NCBI RefSeq assembly: GCF_024349685.1
Contig: NZ_AP025944.1
Coordinates: forward strand, 316,001 to 380,000
Reading direction: 5' to 3'
Source of the DNA: Pseudomonas sp. LRP2-20
Lineage (GTDB): Bacteria; Pseudomonadota; Gammaproteobacteria; Pseudomonadales; Pseudomonadaceae
DNA length: 64,000 nt
Part shown: positions 43,510 to 52,202 of the stretch, one piece after another
Layout of the letters: each line of letters starts with the position of its first letter
How positions within the stretch are numbered: position 1 is the stretch's first letter
Notes under the pieces: generated by a model
Told to the model about the DNA's origin: nothing
Seen by the model: the letters and a program-made list of their open reading frames with translations, nothing else
Database searches by the model: none
Translations under genes and position numbers: made by a program

Positions 43510-45729
43510 TTAATAAAGGTCAACCGGGTCGACATCCAGTGACCAGCGTACCTGGCGCCCGCTCGGCAGTTGCTCCAACACTAGCAACCAGGCGCTGATC
43601 AGTCGATGCAAGGGGGCTCGGGTGTTGGCCTGAATCAATAATTGCGCCCGGAAACGCCCGGCGCGACGCTCCATCGGCGCAGGTACCGGCCCCAGCAGTT
43701 CGATGCCGGGCAGGTGCTGTTCGGCGACCAGCCGCTCGGCGGCGGCGCAGGCTTCGTCGAGGAAGCCTTCAGCTTGGCCGGGCTTGTGCGCTTCGGCGCG
43801 CAGCAGGGCCAGGTGGGAGAACGGTGGCAGCCCGGCGTTGCGGCGTTCGTCCAAGGCTTGCTCGGCGAAGGCGAAATAACCCTGTTCGGTCAGTTGCACC
43901 AGCAGCGGGTGGTCCGCCAGGTGGGTCTGGATGATCACCTTGCCGGGCTCTTCGGCGCGCCCGGCGCGGCCAGCGACCTGGACGATCAGCTGGGCCATGC
44001 GCTCGCTGGCGCGGAAGTCGCCGGAAAACAGCCCGCCATCGGCATCGAGGATGGCAACCAAGGTCACCCGCGGGAAATGGTGCCCCTTGGCCAGCATCTG
44101 GGTGCCGACGAGGATGCTCGGCTGGCCGCGCTGGATGGTGCTGAACAAGGTGTGCATGGCGTCCTTGCGCGCCGTGCTGTCGCGGTCCACGCGCAGGATC
44201 GGGTAATCCGGGAAGAGTACTTTCAGGCGTTCTTCGGCGCGTTCGGTGCCGGCGCCAACGGGCCGCAGGTCGACGTGATTGCACTGCGGACACTGCTGCG
44301 GCAGGCGCTCGTCGTAGCCGCAGTGGTGGCAGCGCAGCACGCCAGAGCGCTGGTGCACGGTCATGCGGGCATCGCAGCGTGGGCATTCGGACAGCCAGCC
44401 ACAGTCATGGCACAGCAAGGTCGGGGCGAAGCCGCGGCGGTTGAGGAACACCAGGACCTGCTGGCCGGCCTCCAGGGTCTGACGGATGGCCTGTTGCAAC
44501 GGGCCGCTGATGCCGCTGTCCAGCGGCAGGCTTTTCACATCCAGGCGCAGCATGCGCGGTGGGCGGGCGCCACCGGCGCGCTGGTTCATGCGCAGCAGGC
44601 GATAGCGGCCGGTGAGCGCGTTGTGCAGGGTTTCCAGCGACGGTGTGGCGGAGCCGAGCAGGATCGGGATGTTCTCCTGGTGGGCGCGCACCAGTGCCAG
44701 GTCGCGGGCGTGGTAGCGCAGGCCTTCCTGTTGTTTGTAAGAGCCGTCGTGCTCTTCGTCGATGATGATCAGGCCGGGGTTCTTCATCGGCGTGAACAGC
44801 GCCGAGCGCGTGCCGATGATGATGTCGGCCTCGCCGTCGCGGGCGGCCAGCCAGGCATCGAGGCGCTCGCGGTCATTCACGGCCGAATGCAGCAGGGCGA
44901 TGCGAGCGTTGAAGCGTTGCTCGAAGCGCGCCAGGGTCTGCGGGCCGAGGTTGATCTCGGGGATCAGCACCAGCGCCTGCTTGCCGGCTTCCAGGGTTTC
45001 GCGGATCAGTTGCAGGTACACCTCGGTCTTGCCGCTGCCGGTGACACCGGCCAGCAGGAAGGCGCCGAAGCCGCCAAAGCCCTCGCGCACGGCGTCGAAG
45101 GCCTCGCGTTGTTCATCGTTGAGGGGCAGTTCCGGCTGCGCCAGCCAGTGCTCATGGCGATGCGCCGGCAGGTGGCGGCGTACTTCCAGCTGTACCAGCT
45201 CTTTGGCCAGCAGCAGGTCGAGGCTGTCCTTGTTCAGGTTGAGATTGCTCAGCAGGCTGTGCGCCACGCCATGCGGGTGCTGGGCCAGGGTCTTGAGCGC
45301 GTCGCGCTGGCGCGGGGCGCGGGCGATGCGTGGGTCCTCCAGGCGTGCGCCAGGGGCCACGTGCCAGAAGCGTTCCTGGCGCATTTCGGCAGGTTCGCCC
45401 TGGCGCAGCAGCGTGGGGAGCGCCCAGCTCAGGGTGTCGCCGAGGCTGTGCTGGTAATACTGGGCGGTCCACAGGCACAGCTTGAACAGCGCTGGCGGGA
45501 TCGGTGAAACCGGGTCGAGCAAGGCACTGGCGGGCTTGAGCTTGTCGGCAGGCACTTCGCTCTGCTCGCACACTTCCACCAGCACGCCGATCATCTCGCG
45601 GCGCCCGAAAGGTACGCGGATGCGCATGCCTGGGGTCAGTACCTGGCGCGCCATGTTCGCTGGCGCCTTGTAATCGAACAGGCGGCGCAACGGGGAGGGC
45701 AGGGCAAGGCGCAGGATGACGTCGGGCAC
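43510..45729 (-). CDS. priA: primosomal replication helicase PriA
   Basis: The 739-residue DEAH-type helicase restarts stalled forks. It shows Walker A AGVTGSGKTEVYL, the DEEH box (IIIDEEHDGSYKQQEGLRYH), a zinc-binding block (CHDCGWLSECPRCDARMTVH and CRCHHCGY-like sites) and QVAGRAGRAEEPGKVIIQT. It starts with GTG at 45729 (MPDVILRLALPSPLRRLFDY). It diverges from rpmE, with promoter elements between. Confidence 0.96.
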   Translation of the reverse strand: MPDVILRLALPSPLRRLFDYKAPANMARQVLTPGMRIRVPFGRREMIGVLVEVCEQSEVPADKLKPASALLDPVSPIPPALFKLCLWTAQYYQHSLGDTLSWALPTLLRQGEPAEMRQERFWHVAPGARLEDPRIARAPRQRDALKTLAQHPHGVAHSLLSNLNLNKDSLDLLLAKELVQLEVRRHLPAHRHEHWLAQPELPLNDEQREAFDAVREGFGGFGAFLLAGVTGSGKTEVYLQLIRETLEAGKQALVLIPEINLGPQTLARFEQRFNARIALLHSAVNDRERLDAWLAARDGEADIIIGTRSALFTPMKNPGLIIIDEEHDGSYKQQEGLRYHARDLALVRAHQENIPILLGSATPSLETLHNALTGRYRLLRMNQRAGGARPPRMLRLDVKSLPLDSGISGPLQQAIRQTLEAGQQVLVFLNRRGFAPTLLCHDCGWLSECPRCDARMTVHQRSGVLRCHHCGYDERLPQQCPQCNHVDLRPVGAGTERAEERLKVLFPDYPILRVDRDSTARKDAMHTLFSTIQRGQPSILVGTQMLAKGHHFPRVTLVAILDADGGLFSGDFRASERMAQLIVQVAGRAGRAEEPGKVIIQTHLADHPLLVQLTEQGYFAFAEQALDERRNAGLPPFSHLALLRAEAHKPGQAEGFLDEACAAAERLVAEQHLPGIELLGPVPAPMERRAGRFRAQLLIQANTRAPLHRLISAWLLVLEQLPSGRQVRWSLDVDPVDLY

Positions 45730-45798
45730 GCGGCAGATCTCGGAGGGCGTTTCAAAGACTGGCGAGCCTAGCAGACGACGGTCGGTGCAAGCGACAAC

Positions 45799-45826
45799 TT
45801 GCGTTGGCGCGATGCTCTGGTATTAT
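45799..45826 (+). promoter_or_regulatory. sigma-70 promoter of rpmE
   Basis: TTGCGT at 45799-45804, a 16-bp spacer and TATTAT at 45821-45826 lie about 70 bp before the rpmE start, in the gap between divergent priA and rpmE. Confidence 0.65.
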
Positions 45827-45896
45827 TCGCCGCCTAATTACGTGCGGTATTCAACAATAGGTGTTGGGTGGCGGCACGCAGCTCGAGGAAGTGACC

Positions 45897-46112
45897 ATGA
45901 AAGAAGGTATCCACCCGAACTACGAAGTAGTTGCAGTCACCTGCAGCTGCGGTAACAAGTTCGAAACTCGTTCGACCCTGGGCAACACCCTGGCGATCGA
46001 CGTTTGCAACCTGTGCCACCCGTTCTACACCGGTAAGCAGAAAGTCCTGGACACCGGTGGTCGCGTACAGAAGTTCGCCGATCGCTTCGGTATGTTCGGT
46101 ACCAAGAAGTAA
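45897..46112 (+). CDS. rpmE: 50S ribosomal protein L31
   Basis: The 71-residue ribosomal protein keeps the zinc ligands C16, C18, C37 and C40, so it is the zinc form rather than the zinc-free RpmE2. It begins [20 protein letters not shown], with the GAGGAAGTG ribosome-binding region upstream. The frame opens earlier at 45861, but the conserved start decides for 45897. The nuclease frame follows after only 2 bp. Confidence 0.97.
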   Translation: MKEGIHPNYEVVAVTCSCGNKFETRSTLGNTLAIDVCNLCHPFYTGKQKVLDTGGRVQKFADRFGMFGTKK

Positions 46113-46114
46113 TC

Positions 46115-46930
46115 ATGCGCATGGCGAATCCTTCGGGCTTCGCGTTGTTGCTGAATAAGGCGCCCCTTGTGGGCGCCTTTTTTGTGGGCGCGATCTGGCA
46201 GCTCCCCGCCCTGGCGTTGTGCCCGTTGCCGGAGCAACCGCAGCCGGTGGCGGTGCGCCAGGTGGTGGATGGCGACACGCTGCGCCTGACCGACGGTCGC
46301 AGTGTGCGCATGATCGGCATCAATGCCCCTGAAATCGGGCGCAAGGGACGCACCAGTGAACCTTACGCCGAGGCTGCCAGGCGGCGCCTGCAGGCATTGG
46401 TCAAGGCCAGTGATGGGCGCGTCGGGTTGGTGCCGGGTGTCGAGCGCAAGGACAAGTACGGCCGCACCCTGGCGCACATCTATGATCGCAATGGCGACAA
46501 TCTTGAGGCGCAGCTGCTCAGTGAAGGGCTTGGCTATCACGTAGCAATCGCCCCCAATGTGCGCCTGGCGGGCTGCCAGCAAGCGGCCGAGCGGGTGGCG
46601 CGCGCAGCGCAGGCGGGCCTGTGGCGCAGCTCGCCAGTGCTCAAGGCGGCAAACGTGAAGCAATCAGGCTTTGCCGTGGTCGCTGGCACCATCCGTGGCA
46701 TCCAGCGCAATCGTGGCGGTATCTGGCTGGAGCTGGACGACACCGTGGTGCTGCAGATTCCCGCTCGTCTGCAACGCACCTTCCCTGACAGCTTCTTCGT
46801 TAACCTCAAGGGACGCCAGGTCGAGGCGCGCGGCTGGGTGCTGGATCGTTCCCGCAAGGGCGGGCTCAAGCCAGGGCAGCGACGCTGGGTGTTGCCGTTG
46901 ACCGATCCGGCCATGTTGGAGCGCACTTGA
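46115..46930 (+). CDS. exported thermonuclease (SNase-like)
   Basis: The 271-residue protein has an N-terminal hydrophobic leader (LLLNKAPLVGAFFVGAIWQL) that suits export, with cleavage near ALA. The SNase domain has VRQVVDGDTLRLTDGRSV, RMIGINAPEIGRKG, the catalytic arginine region and RKDKYGRTLAHIYDRNG. It should degrade DNA or RNA in the periplasm or outside. A terminator hairpin at 46157-46183 lies inside its leader-coding part, so expression from the rpmE promoter would be low and an internal start such as GTG 46184 is possible. Confidence 0.82.
   Translation: MRMANPSGFALLLNKAPLVGAFFVGAIWQLPALALCPLPEQPQPVAVRQVVDGDTLRLTDGRSVRMIGINAPEIGRKGRTSEPYAEAARRRLQALVKASDGRVGLVPGVERKDKYGRTLAHIYDRNGDNLEAQLLSEGLGYHVAIAPNVRLAGCQQAAERVARAAQAGLWRSSPVLKAANVKQSGFAVVAGTIRGIQRNRGGIWLELDDTVVLQIPARLQRTFPDSFFVNLKGRQVEARGWVLDRSRKGGLKPGQRRWVLPLTDPAMLERT
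46157..46183 (+). terminator. rpmE terminator inside the nuclease reading frame
   Basis: AAGGCGCCC-CTTGT-GGGCGCCTT followed by TTTT is a canonical Rho-independent terminator, 45 bp after the rpmE stop. It lies within codons 15-23 of the nuclease frame. Confidence 0.85.
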
Positions 46931-47115
46931 GGCTGAAAAGATGTAGACAGTTCGATGTCAGATTGTACACACTGTTAGTCGAATGCCCCCGTGCGTGATA
47001 GCTTAAAGTCGTAGGCCAAAGGCCTTGACACAAGTGACTGACCAGTCTTGTGGCTCCCCGGCTCTTTGCGTATCCTCGGCGGTCCGTCAGAACAGTAAAT
47101 AGCGGAATGCCCACC
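46931..47115. other. 185-bp upstream region of maeB
   Basis: Contains no gene. It holds AT-containing stretches such as GTACACACTGTTAGTCG, which may be part of the maeB promoter. No clear -35/-10 pair was settled on. Confidence 0.4.
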
Positions 47116-48384
47116 ATGTCAGACCTGAAAACCGCCGCTCTCGAATACCACGCTCAACCTCGTCCGGGGAAACTGAGCGTCGAGCTCTCCAAGCCCACCG
47201 CCACCGCCCGCGATCTCGCCCTGGCCTACAGCCCAGGTGTTGCAGAGCCCGTGCGCGAAATCGGCCGTGATCCAGAGCTGGCCTACAAATACACCGGCAA
47301 GGGCAACCTGGTCGCGGTCATTTCCGATGGCACCGCCATCCTCGGTCTGGGTGACCTCGGCCCACTGGCTTCCAAGCCAGTGATGGAAGGCAAGGGCGTT
47401 CTGTTCAAGCGTTTTGCCGGTATCGACGTGTTCGACATCGAAGTCGACTCGGAAAGCCCGCAGGCGTTCATCGACACCGTCAAGCGCATCTCGATCACCT
47501 TCGGTGGCATCAACCTCGAAGACATCAAGGCCCCAGAGTGCTTCGAAATCGAGCGCACCCTGATCGAGCAGTGCGACATTCCGGTGTTCCACGATGATCA
47601 GCACGGTACCGCGATCGTTACCGCGGCCGGCATGATCAACGCCCTGGAAATCGCCGGCAAGAAGCTGGAAGACGCCAAGATCGTCTGCCTGGGTGCTGGC
47701 GCTGCCGCGATCTCCTGCATGAAGCTGCTGGTCAGCATGGGTGCCAAGGTCGAGAACATCTTCATGATCGACCGCAGCGGCGTGATCCACGCTGGCCGCG
47801 ACGACCTGAACCAGTACAAGGCTCAGTTCGCCCACGCGACCGACAAGCGCACCCTGGCTGACGCCCTGGACGGTGCAGACGTGTTCGTTGGTCTGTCCGG
47901 CCCGAACCTGCTGAGCCCGGAAGGCCTGAAGTCGATGGCGGCCAACCCGATCGTGTTCGCCTGCTCGAACCCGGACCCGGAAATCTCCCCAGAGCTGGCT
48001 CACGCCACTCGCAGCGACGTGATCATGGCCACCGGTCGTTCCGACTACCCGAACCAGGTCAACAACGTGCTGGGCTTCCCGTTCATCTTCCGCGGTGCCC
48101 TGGACGTTCGCGCCAAGCGCATCAACGAAGAAATGAAGATCGCCGCCGCCATCGCCCTGAAAGACCTGGCCAAGCTGCCGGTACCGAAGGAAGTCTGCGA
48201 AGCCTACGGCGTTGAAGGCCTGGAGTTCGGTCGCGAGTACATCATTCCGAAGCCGCTGGACGCTCGTCTGATCACCGTCGTTTCCGACGCGGTGGCCAAG
48301 GCTGCCATCGAATCCGGCGTGGCTACCCTGCCGTATCCGAAGCACTACCCGCTGAACAGCGTGGATGAAGTGTTCAACGGCTGA
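47116..48384 (+). CDS. maeB: malate dehydrogenase (oxaloacetate-decarboxylating), malic enzyme
   Basis: The 422-residue enzyme converts malate to pyruvate and CO2 with NAD(P)+. It has the malic motifs AYSPGVAEPVREIGRDP, VISDGTAILGLGDLGPLASK, FHDDQHGTAIVTAAGMINAL, VCLGAGAAAISCMKLLVSMG and IVFACSNPDPEISPELAHA. It lacks the C-terminal phosphotransacetylase-like domain of E. coli MaeB (about 760 residues), so it is the short form. ATG 47116 begins the conserved MSDLKTAALEYHAQPRPGKL. A terminator follows. Confidence 0.94.
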   Translation: MSDLKTAALEYHAQPRPGKLSVELSKPTATARDLALAYSPGVAEPVREIGRDPELAYKYTGKGNLVAVISDGTAILGLGDLGPLASKPVMEGKGVLFKRFAGIDVFDIEVDSESPQAFIDTVKRISITFGGINLEDIKAPECFEIERTLIEQCDIPVFHDDQHGTAIVTAAGMINALEIAGKKLEDAKIVCLGAGAAAISCMKLLVSMGAKVENIFMIDRSGVIHAGRDDLNQYKAQFAHATDKRTLADALDGADVFVGLSGPNLLSPEGLKSMAANPIVFACSNPDPEISPELAHATRSDVIMATGRSDYPNQVNNVLGFPFIFRGALDVRAKRINEEMKIAAAIALKDLAKLPVPKEVCEAYGVEGLEFGREYIIPKPLDARLITVVSDAVAKAAIESGVATLPYPKHYPLNSVDEVFNG

Positions 48385-48400
48385 TTGCAGCTGTAGCGAC

Positions 48401-48440
48401 ACAAAAAGCCCCGGCTCGTGAGAGTCGGGGCTTTTTTGTG
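48401..48440 (+). terminator. Rho-independent terminator after maeB
   Basis: CACAAAAAGCCCCGGCTC-GTGA-GAGTCGGGGCTTTTTTGTG is a nearly perfect hairpin with a T-run, 17 bp after the maeB stop. Confidence 0.93.
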
Positions 48441-48452
48441 TTTAGAGTTTTA

Positions 48453-48686
48453 GCGCCTGGGAGATCGAGCGCCGCCTGCGCGGCGCATCGCGAGCTAACG
48501 CTCGCTCCTACGTTTGTTTCTGGCCAGTAACGCCTGTGACAGGCTCGCGCGACCGCCTTGTTGGTACGACGCGACACCGCGCCATGTACCAAGGCGTTCG
48601 CGCGCGAATCCCCCAGGAATAACTGGCCCGAAACAAACGTAGGAGCGAGCGTTAGCTCGCGATGCGCCGCGTGGGCGGCGCTCGAT
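48453..48686. repeat. palindromic element, copy 2 (234 bp)
   Basis: It shares arms with the element at 8218-8459 (GCGCCTGGGAGATCGAGCGC at the left) and a related centre. The arm inner part reads GAGCTAACGCTCGCTCC left (about 48491-48507) and its exact reverse complement right, whereas copy 1 has GAGCTTCGCTCGCTCC on both sides, so the arms match within each copy. The right arm is shortened (ends at about 48686). A few bases to the left, TTTAGAG precedes the element in both copies. Confidence 0.88.
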
Positions 48687-48710
48687 TTGTGCATCACACA
48701 AAAGCTGAGG

Positions 48711-51164
48711 TCAGAACAGGTCCATTGGCGCCGCTTCATCGGCCGGCAGCGGGCTGCCTGGCGCTGCGCCGTTACCCAGCTCATCCACCGAAGGCGGCGA
48801 ATCCTCGGCCTTGAACAGCTCGAAGTAGGCATCAGGCGTGCTCGGTGAGGCCGCGCGGCCGCTCACCGGGTCAACCCGCAGGCTGAGGATGCCCTCCGGC
48901 TGGGCCGGTGCATGGCTTGGCTTGCCCTTCAGGGCCGCACCCATGAAGTTCATCCAGATCGGCAGTGCCGCAGTGCCGCCGTATTCACGGCGGCCGAGGC
49001 TTTCCGGCTGGTCGAAACCGACCCACACGGTGGTCACGTAGTCGGCGTTGTAGCCGGAGAACCAGGCGTCCTTGGACTCATTGGTGGTACCGGTCTTGCC
49101 CGCCAGGTCATCGCGGCCCAAGGCCAGCGCACGGCGGCCGGTGCCGCGCTTGATCACGTCCTGCAGCATGCTGGTGAGAATGTAGGTGGTGCGGCCGTCG
49201 ACGATCTGTTCGGCAATGGCCGGGGTCTGCGGTGGCGGGGCGATCTGGCCGAGGGCCGAGGGCGCCTCGCCTGGCAGGGCGGCGGTGCTGATCGGCTGTT
49301 CCGGCGCGGCCAGCCCGGCATGGTCCTCGGCGCCTTGCGGAACGCGGGCCGGATTGGCGGTGAACAGCGTCTCGCCATTGCGGCTTTCGATGCGGTCGAT
49401 CAGGTATGGGTTGACCTTGTAGCCGCCGTTGGCAAAGGTGCTCCAGCCGGTGGCGATTTCCATCGGGGTCAGGGTCGCGGTACCCAAGGCCAGCGACAGG
49501 TTGCGTGGCAGGTCCTGCTTGTTGAAGCCGAACTTGGCGATGTAATCGATGGTGCGGTCCACACCCATGGCCTGCAGCAGGCGGATCGATACCAGGTTGC
49601 GCGACTTGTACAGCGCTTCGCGCAGGCGGATCGGGCCCAGGAAGGTATTGGTGTCGTTCTTCGGCCGCCATTCCTTGTCCAGGTATTGGTCGACGAACAC
49701 GATCGGTGCATCGTTGACCAGGCTGGAGGCGGTGTAGCCGCTGTCCAGGGCCGCGCTATAGATGAACGGCTTGAAGCTGGAGCCCGGCTGGCGCTTGGCC
49801 TGCATGGCGCGGTTGTAGTTGCTCTGCTCGAACGAGAAGCCCCCCACCAGGGCGCGGATGGCGCCGTTGTATGGGTCGAGGGTGACCAGCGCACTCTGCG
49901 CGCCAGGCACCTGGCTGAACTTGAGCTTGCCGTCGTCCAGGCGCTGCAGGCGCACGAGGTCGCCGACCTGAGCGACATCGGCCGGCGCTTGTGGCGCGCG
50001 CCCCTGGGAGTTGGTGTTGATGAACGGGCGCGCCCACTTCATGGTGTCCCACGCGACGTCTTCTTCCTTGCCGTCACGGGTCAATACCTTGAGGCCATGT
50101 TTTTCGACCTGGGTGACGATGGCCGGCTCCAGTGCGCCGAGGGTGCGTTGCTTGTTCAGCTCCTGCTGCCAGGCGGCAAGGGTCTTGCCTGGGAAGCGTG
50201 CTTCAGGGCCTCGGTAGCCGTGGCGCTCGTCATATTCGGTCAGGCCGGTGAGGATGGCTTTGTTGGCCATTTCCTGCATGTCGCTCGGCACGGTGGTGGT
50301 GACGCGGAAACCTTCAGTGTAGGCGTCACTGCCATAGCGGCCGACCATCTCGGCGCGGGCCATTTCGGCGACGTAAGGCGCGTTCACTTCAGGAGTCGGC
50401 ACGTGGTAGCTGGCATTGAGCGGCTCGGCCAGGGCGGCCTGATAGCTTGCCTCGTCGATCTTGCCGAGCTTGTACATGCGGCCGAGGATCCAGTCGCGGC
50501 GCTCTTTGGCGCGGACCGGGTTGGCCAGCGGGTTGAAGCGCGACGGTGCCTTGGGCAGGCCGGCGATCATTGCCATCTGGGCCAGGCTGACGTCACGGAT
50601 CGACTTGCCGTAGTAGACCTGCGCGGCAGCATCGATACCGTAGGCACGGTTGCCCAGGTAGATCTTGTTGACGTACAGCTCGAGGATCTCGTCCTTGGTC
50701 AGTTCGCGCTCGATCTGCAGGGCCAGCAGGATTTCGTTGGTCTTGCGCGAGAAGCTGCGTTCGCTGGTGAGGAAGAAGTTCTTCGCCACCTGCATGGTGA
50801 TGGTGCTGCCGCCGGTCTGGATGTGGCCGGTCTTCACCAGTTGGGTCGCAGCACGCATCAGGCTGCTTGGGTCGACCCCGTAGTGATTGAGGAAATTGTC
50901 GTCCTCGGCTGACAGAAGCGCCTGAATGAACTGTGGGGGAATTTCCGAGAAGCGGATCGGCGAGCGGCGCATTTCGCCGAACTCGGCAATCAGCTTGCCG
51001 TCGCTGCTGTACACCCGCAGGGGGATCTGCAACTGGATGCTTCTGAGCGAATCGACCGATGGCAGGTTGGGGCTAAGATACAGAAACGCACCGCTCACAC
51101 CGAGTACGAGCGCGCAGATGACTGCGACGAAAGACCACCAGAAGAACTTCAGCAGGCGTATCAA
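48711..51164 (-). CDS. ponA: penicillin-binding protein 1A
   Basis: The 817-residue inner-membrane enzyme polymerises and cross-links peptidoglycan. After a membrane anchor (FFWWSFVAVICALVLGVSGA, near residue 8) come the GT51 domain (ALLSAEDDNFLNHYGVD with catalytic E87, GGSTITMQVAKNFF) and a transpeptidase domain (QPGSSFKPFIY with the active serine, then KTGTTNESKD). The frame opens at 51320, but upstream ATGs coincide with a TATAATG sequence. The homologous start at IRLLKFFWW has no ATG, so TTG 51164 is the best inferred start. It diverges from pilM. Confidence 0.9.
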   Translation of the reverse strand: MIRLLKFFWWSFVAVICALVLGVSGAFLYLSPNLPSVDSLRSIQLQIPLRVYSSDGKLIAEFGEMRRSPIRFSEIPPQFIQALLSAEDDNFLNHYGVDPSSLMRAATQLVKTGHIQTGGSTITMQVAKNFFLTSERSFSRKTNEILLALQIERELTKDEILELYVNKIYLGNRAYGIDAAAQVYYGKSIRDVSLAQMAMIAGLPKAPSRFNPLANPVRAKERRDWILGRMYKLGKIDEASYQAALAEPLNASYHVPTPEVNAPYVAEMARAEMVGRYGSDAYTEGFRVTTTVPSDMQEMANKAILTGLTEYDERHGYRGPEARFPGKTLAAWQQELNKQRTLGALEPAIVTQVEKHGLKVLTRDGKEEDVAWDTMKWARPFINTNSQGRAPQAPADVAQVGDLVRLQRLDDGKLKFSQVPGAQSALVTLDPYNGAIRALVGGFSFEQSNYNRAMQAKRQPGSSFKPFIYSAALDSGYTASSLVNDAPIVFVDQYLDKEWRPKNDTNTFLGPIRLREALYKSRNLVSIRLLQAMGVDRTIDYIAKFGFNKQDLPRNLSLALGTATLTPMEIATGWSTFANGGYKVNPYLIDRIESRNGETLFTANPARVPQGAEDHAGLAAPEQPISTAALPGEAPSALGQIAPPPQTPAIAEQIVDGRTTYILTSMLQDVIKRGTGRRALALGRDDLAGKTGTTNESKDAWFSGYNADYVTTVWVGFDQPESLGRREYGGTAALPIWMNFMGAALKGKPSHAPAQPEGILSLRVDPVSGRAASPSTPDAYFELFKAEDSPPSVDELGNGAAPGSPLPADEAAPMDLF

Positions 51165-51341
51165 GGCTTTTCGGTGTCCAGATTGAGAGGTGAATTGCGC
51201 ACGGGGCCGGCGGACGAAAAAAACGCTGGGCATTATAAGCATTTTTCGCCTCGCCGGGTGACCGGCCAGGCGGCCCGCTGCACCGTCTGGCCGTTCAGGC
51301 CCGGCAATGGAGCGGTTCATGGTTGTAACAAGGAAGTTGTG

Positions 51342-52202
51342 ATGTTTGCACGTTTTGGCAAGGATGCCAGTTCACTGCTGGGGGTGGAAATCGCCTCTGA
51401 CTCCGTACGTATTGCACAGGTGCGCCGCCGCAGGGGGCGCTATGAGCAGCTGGTCTGGGCACTTCAGCCATTCGAGCCGATTTCGCCTGGTAACGGCTGG
51501 CAGGACCCTGAGCGAGTCGTGGCTGCCTTGCGCAGTGCTTTTCAGCAGTCTGGCAGTCGCCAGCGCCGAGCAGCTGTGGCACTGCCAGCCTCGCAAGTGA
51601 TCTGCAAGCTGTGCCAGCTGCCTGTCCATCAGGCCCCGAGCCAGATGGAGGCACAACTGCTGGCGGAGGCGGATCGGCTGTTTCCCTTTCCCCTGGAAGA
51701 CCTGGCGCTGGACTTTCAAGTGCTGGGTGCCTCGCAGCTGCAGCCTGGTTGCCAGGATGTGCTGGTGGCGGCCAGTCGCCAGAGCGCACTGCAGCCTTTG
51801 GCCGCGGCATTCGAGTCTGCGGGGCTGGAGCTGGAGGTCGTGGAGGTAGACAGCATTGCCTTGCGCCGGCTGATGCCACGTCAAGCCAACGATGCAGCAG
51901 CGCTGCTGCGCATCGAGCCTGGCGGTGCGACGCTGCATGGCTGGCTTGGCGGTACGTTGCCATTGCGGCGGGAGTTGCTGGCGGGGGCGGTGCCGGGTCT
52001 GCCCGGCGATGTATTCGCTGAAGGGAAGGGGCCGGAAGAAGTGCTTGTCGTCGGCGCTCCGGCGACCGGGCAAGGCTCGCTCGTCCAAATGAGTGAGGAT
52101 CTCGGCTTGCCATGCCGGCCACTGCCGCCTGTGGCGGGCGTGGATTGCAGTGACGGCAGCATGGCCTTGGCTTTCGCCCTGGCGATGGGGAGCGTGCACT
52201 GA
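51342..52202 (+). CDS. pilM: type IV pilus assembly protein PilM
   Basis: The 286-residue protein is an actin-like ATPase-fold protein (LLGVEIASDSVRIAQVRRRR, AVALPASQVICKLCQLP, VDCSDGSMALAFALAMGS). It binds the cytosolic tail of PilN in the pilus inner-membrane platform. It is clearly shorter than the usual PilM (about 350 residues), and the middle part is reduced. ATG 51342 follows an AAGGAAG box. Its stop TGA overlaps the pilN ATG (TGATG). Confidence 0.87.
   Translation: MFARFGKDASSLLGVEIASDSVRIAQVRRRRGRYEQLVWALQPFEPISPGNGWQDPERVVAALRSAFQQSGSRQRRAAVALPASQVICKLCQLPVHQAPSQMEAQLLAEADRLFPFPLEDLALDFQVLGASQLQPGCQDVLVAASRQSALQPLAAAFESAGLELEVVEVDSIALRRLMPRQANDAAALLRIEPGGATLHGWLGGTLPLRRELLAGAVPGLPGDVFAEGKGPEEVLVVGAPATGQGSLVQMSEDLGLPCRPLPPVAGVDCSDGSMALAFALAMGSVH

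Noticed and set aside
48374..48832. Minus-strand frame across the second palindromic element (152 residues)
   Set aside because: It combines ponA-end shadow sequence and repeat arms, with no RBS or homology.
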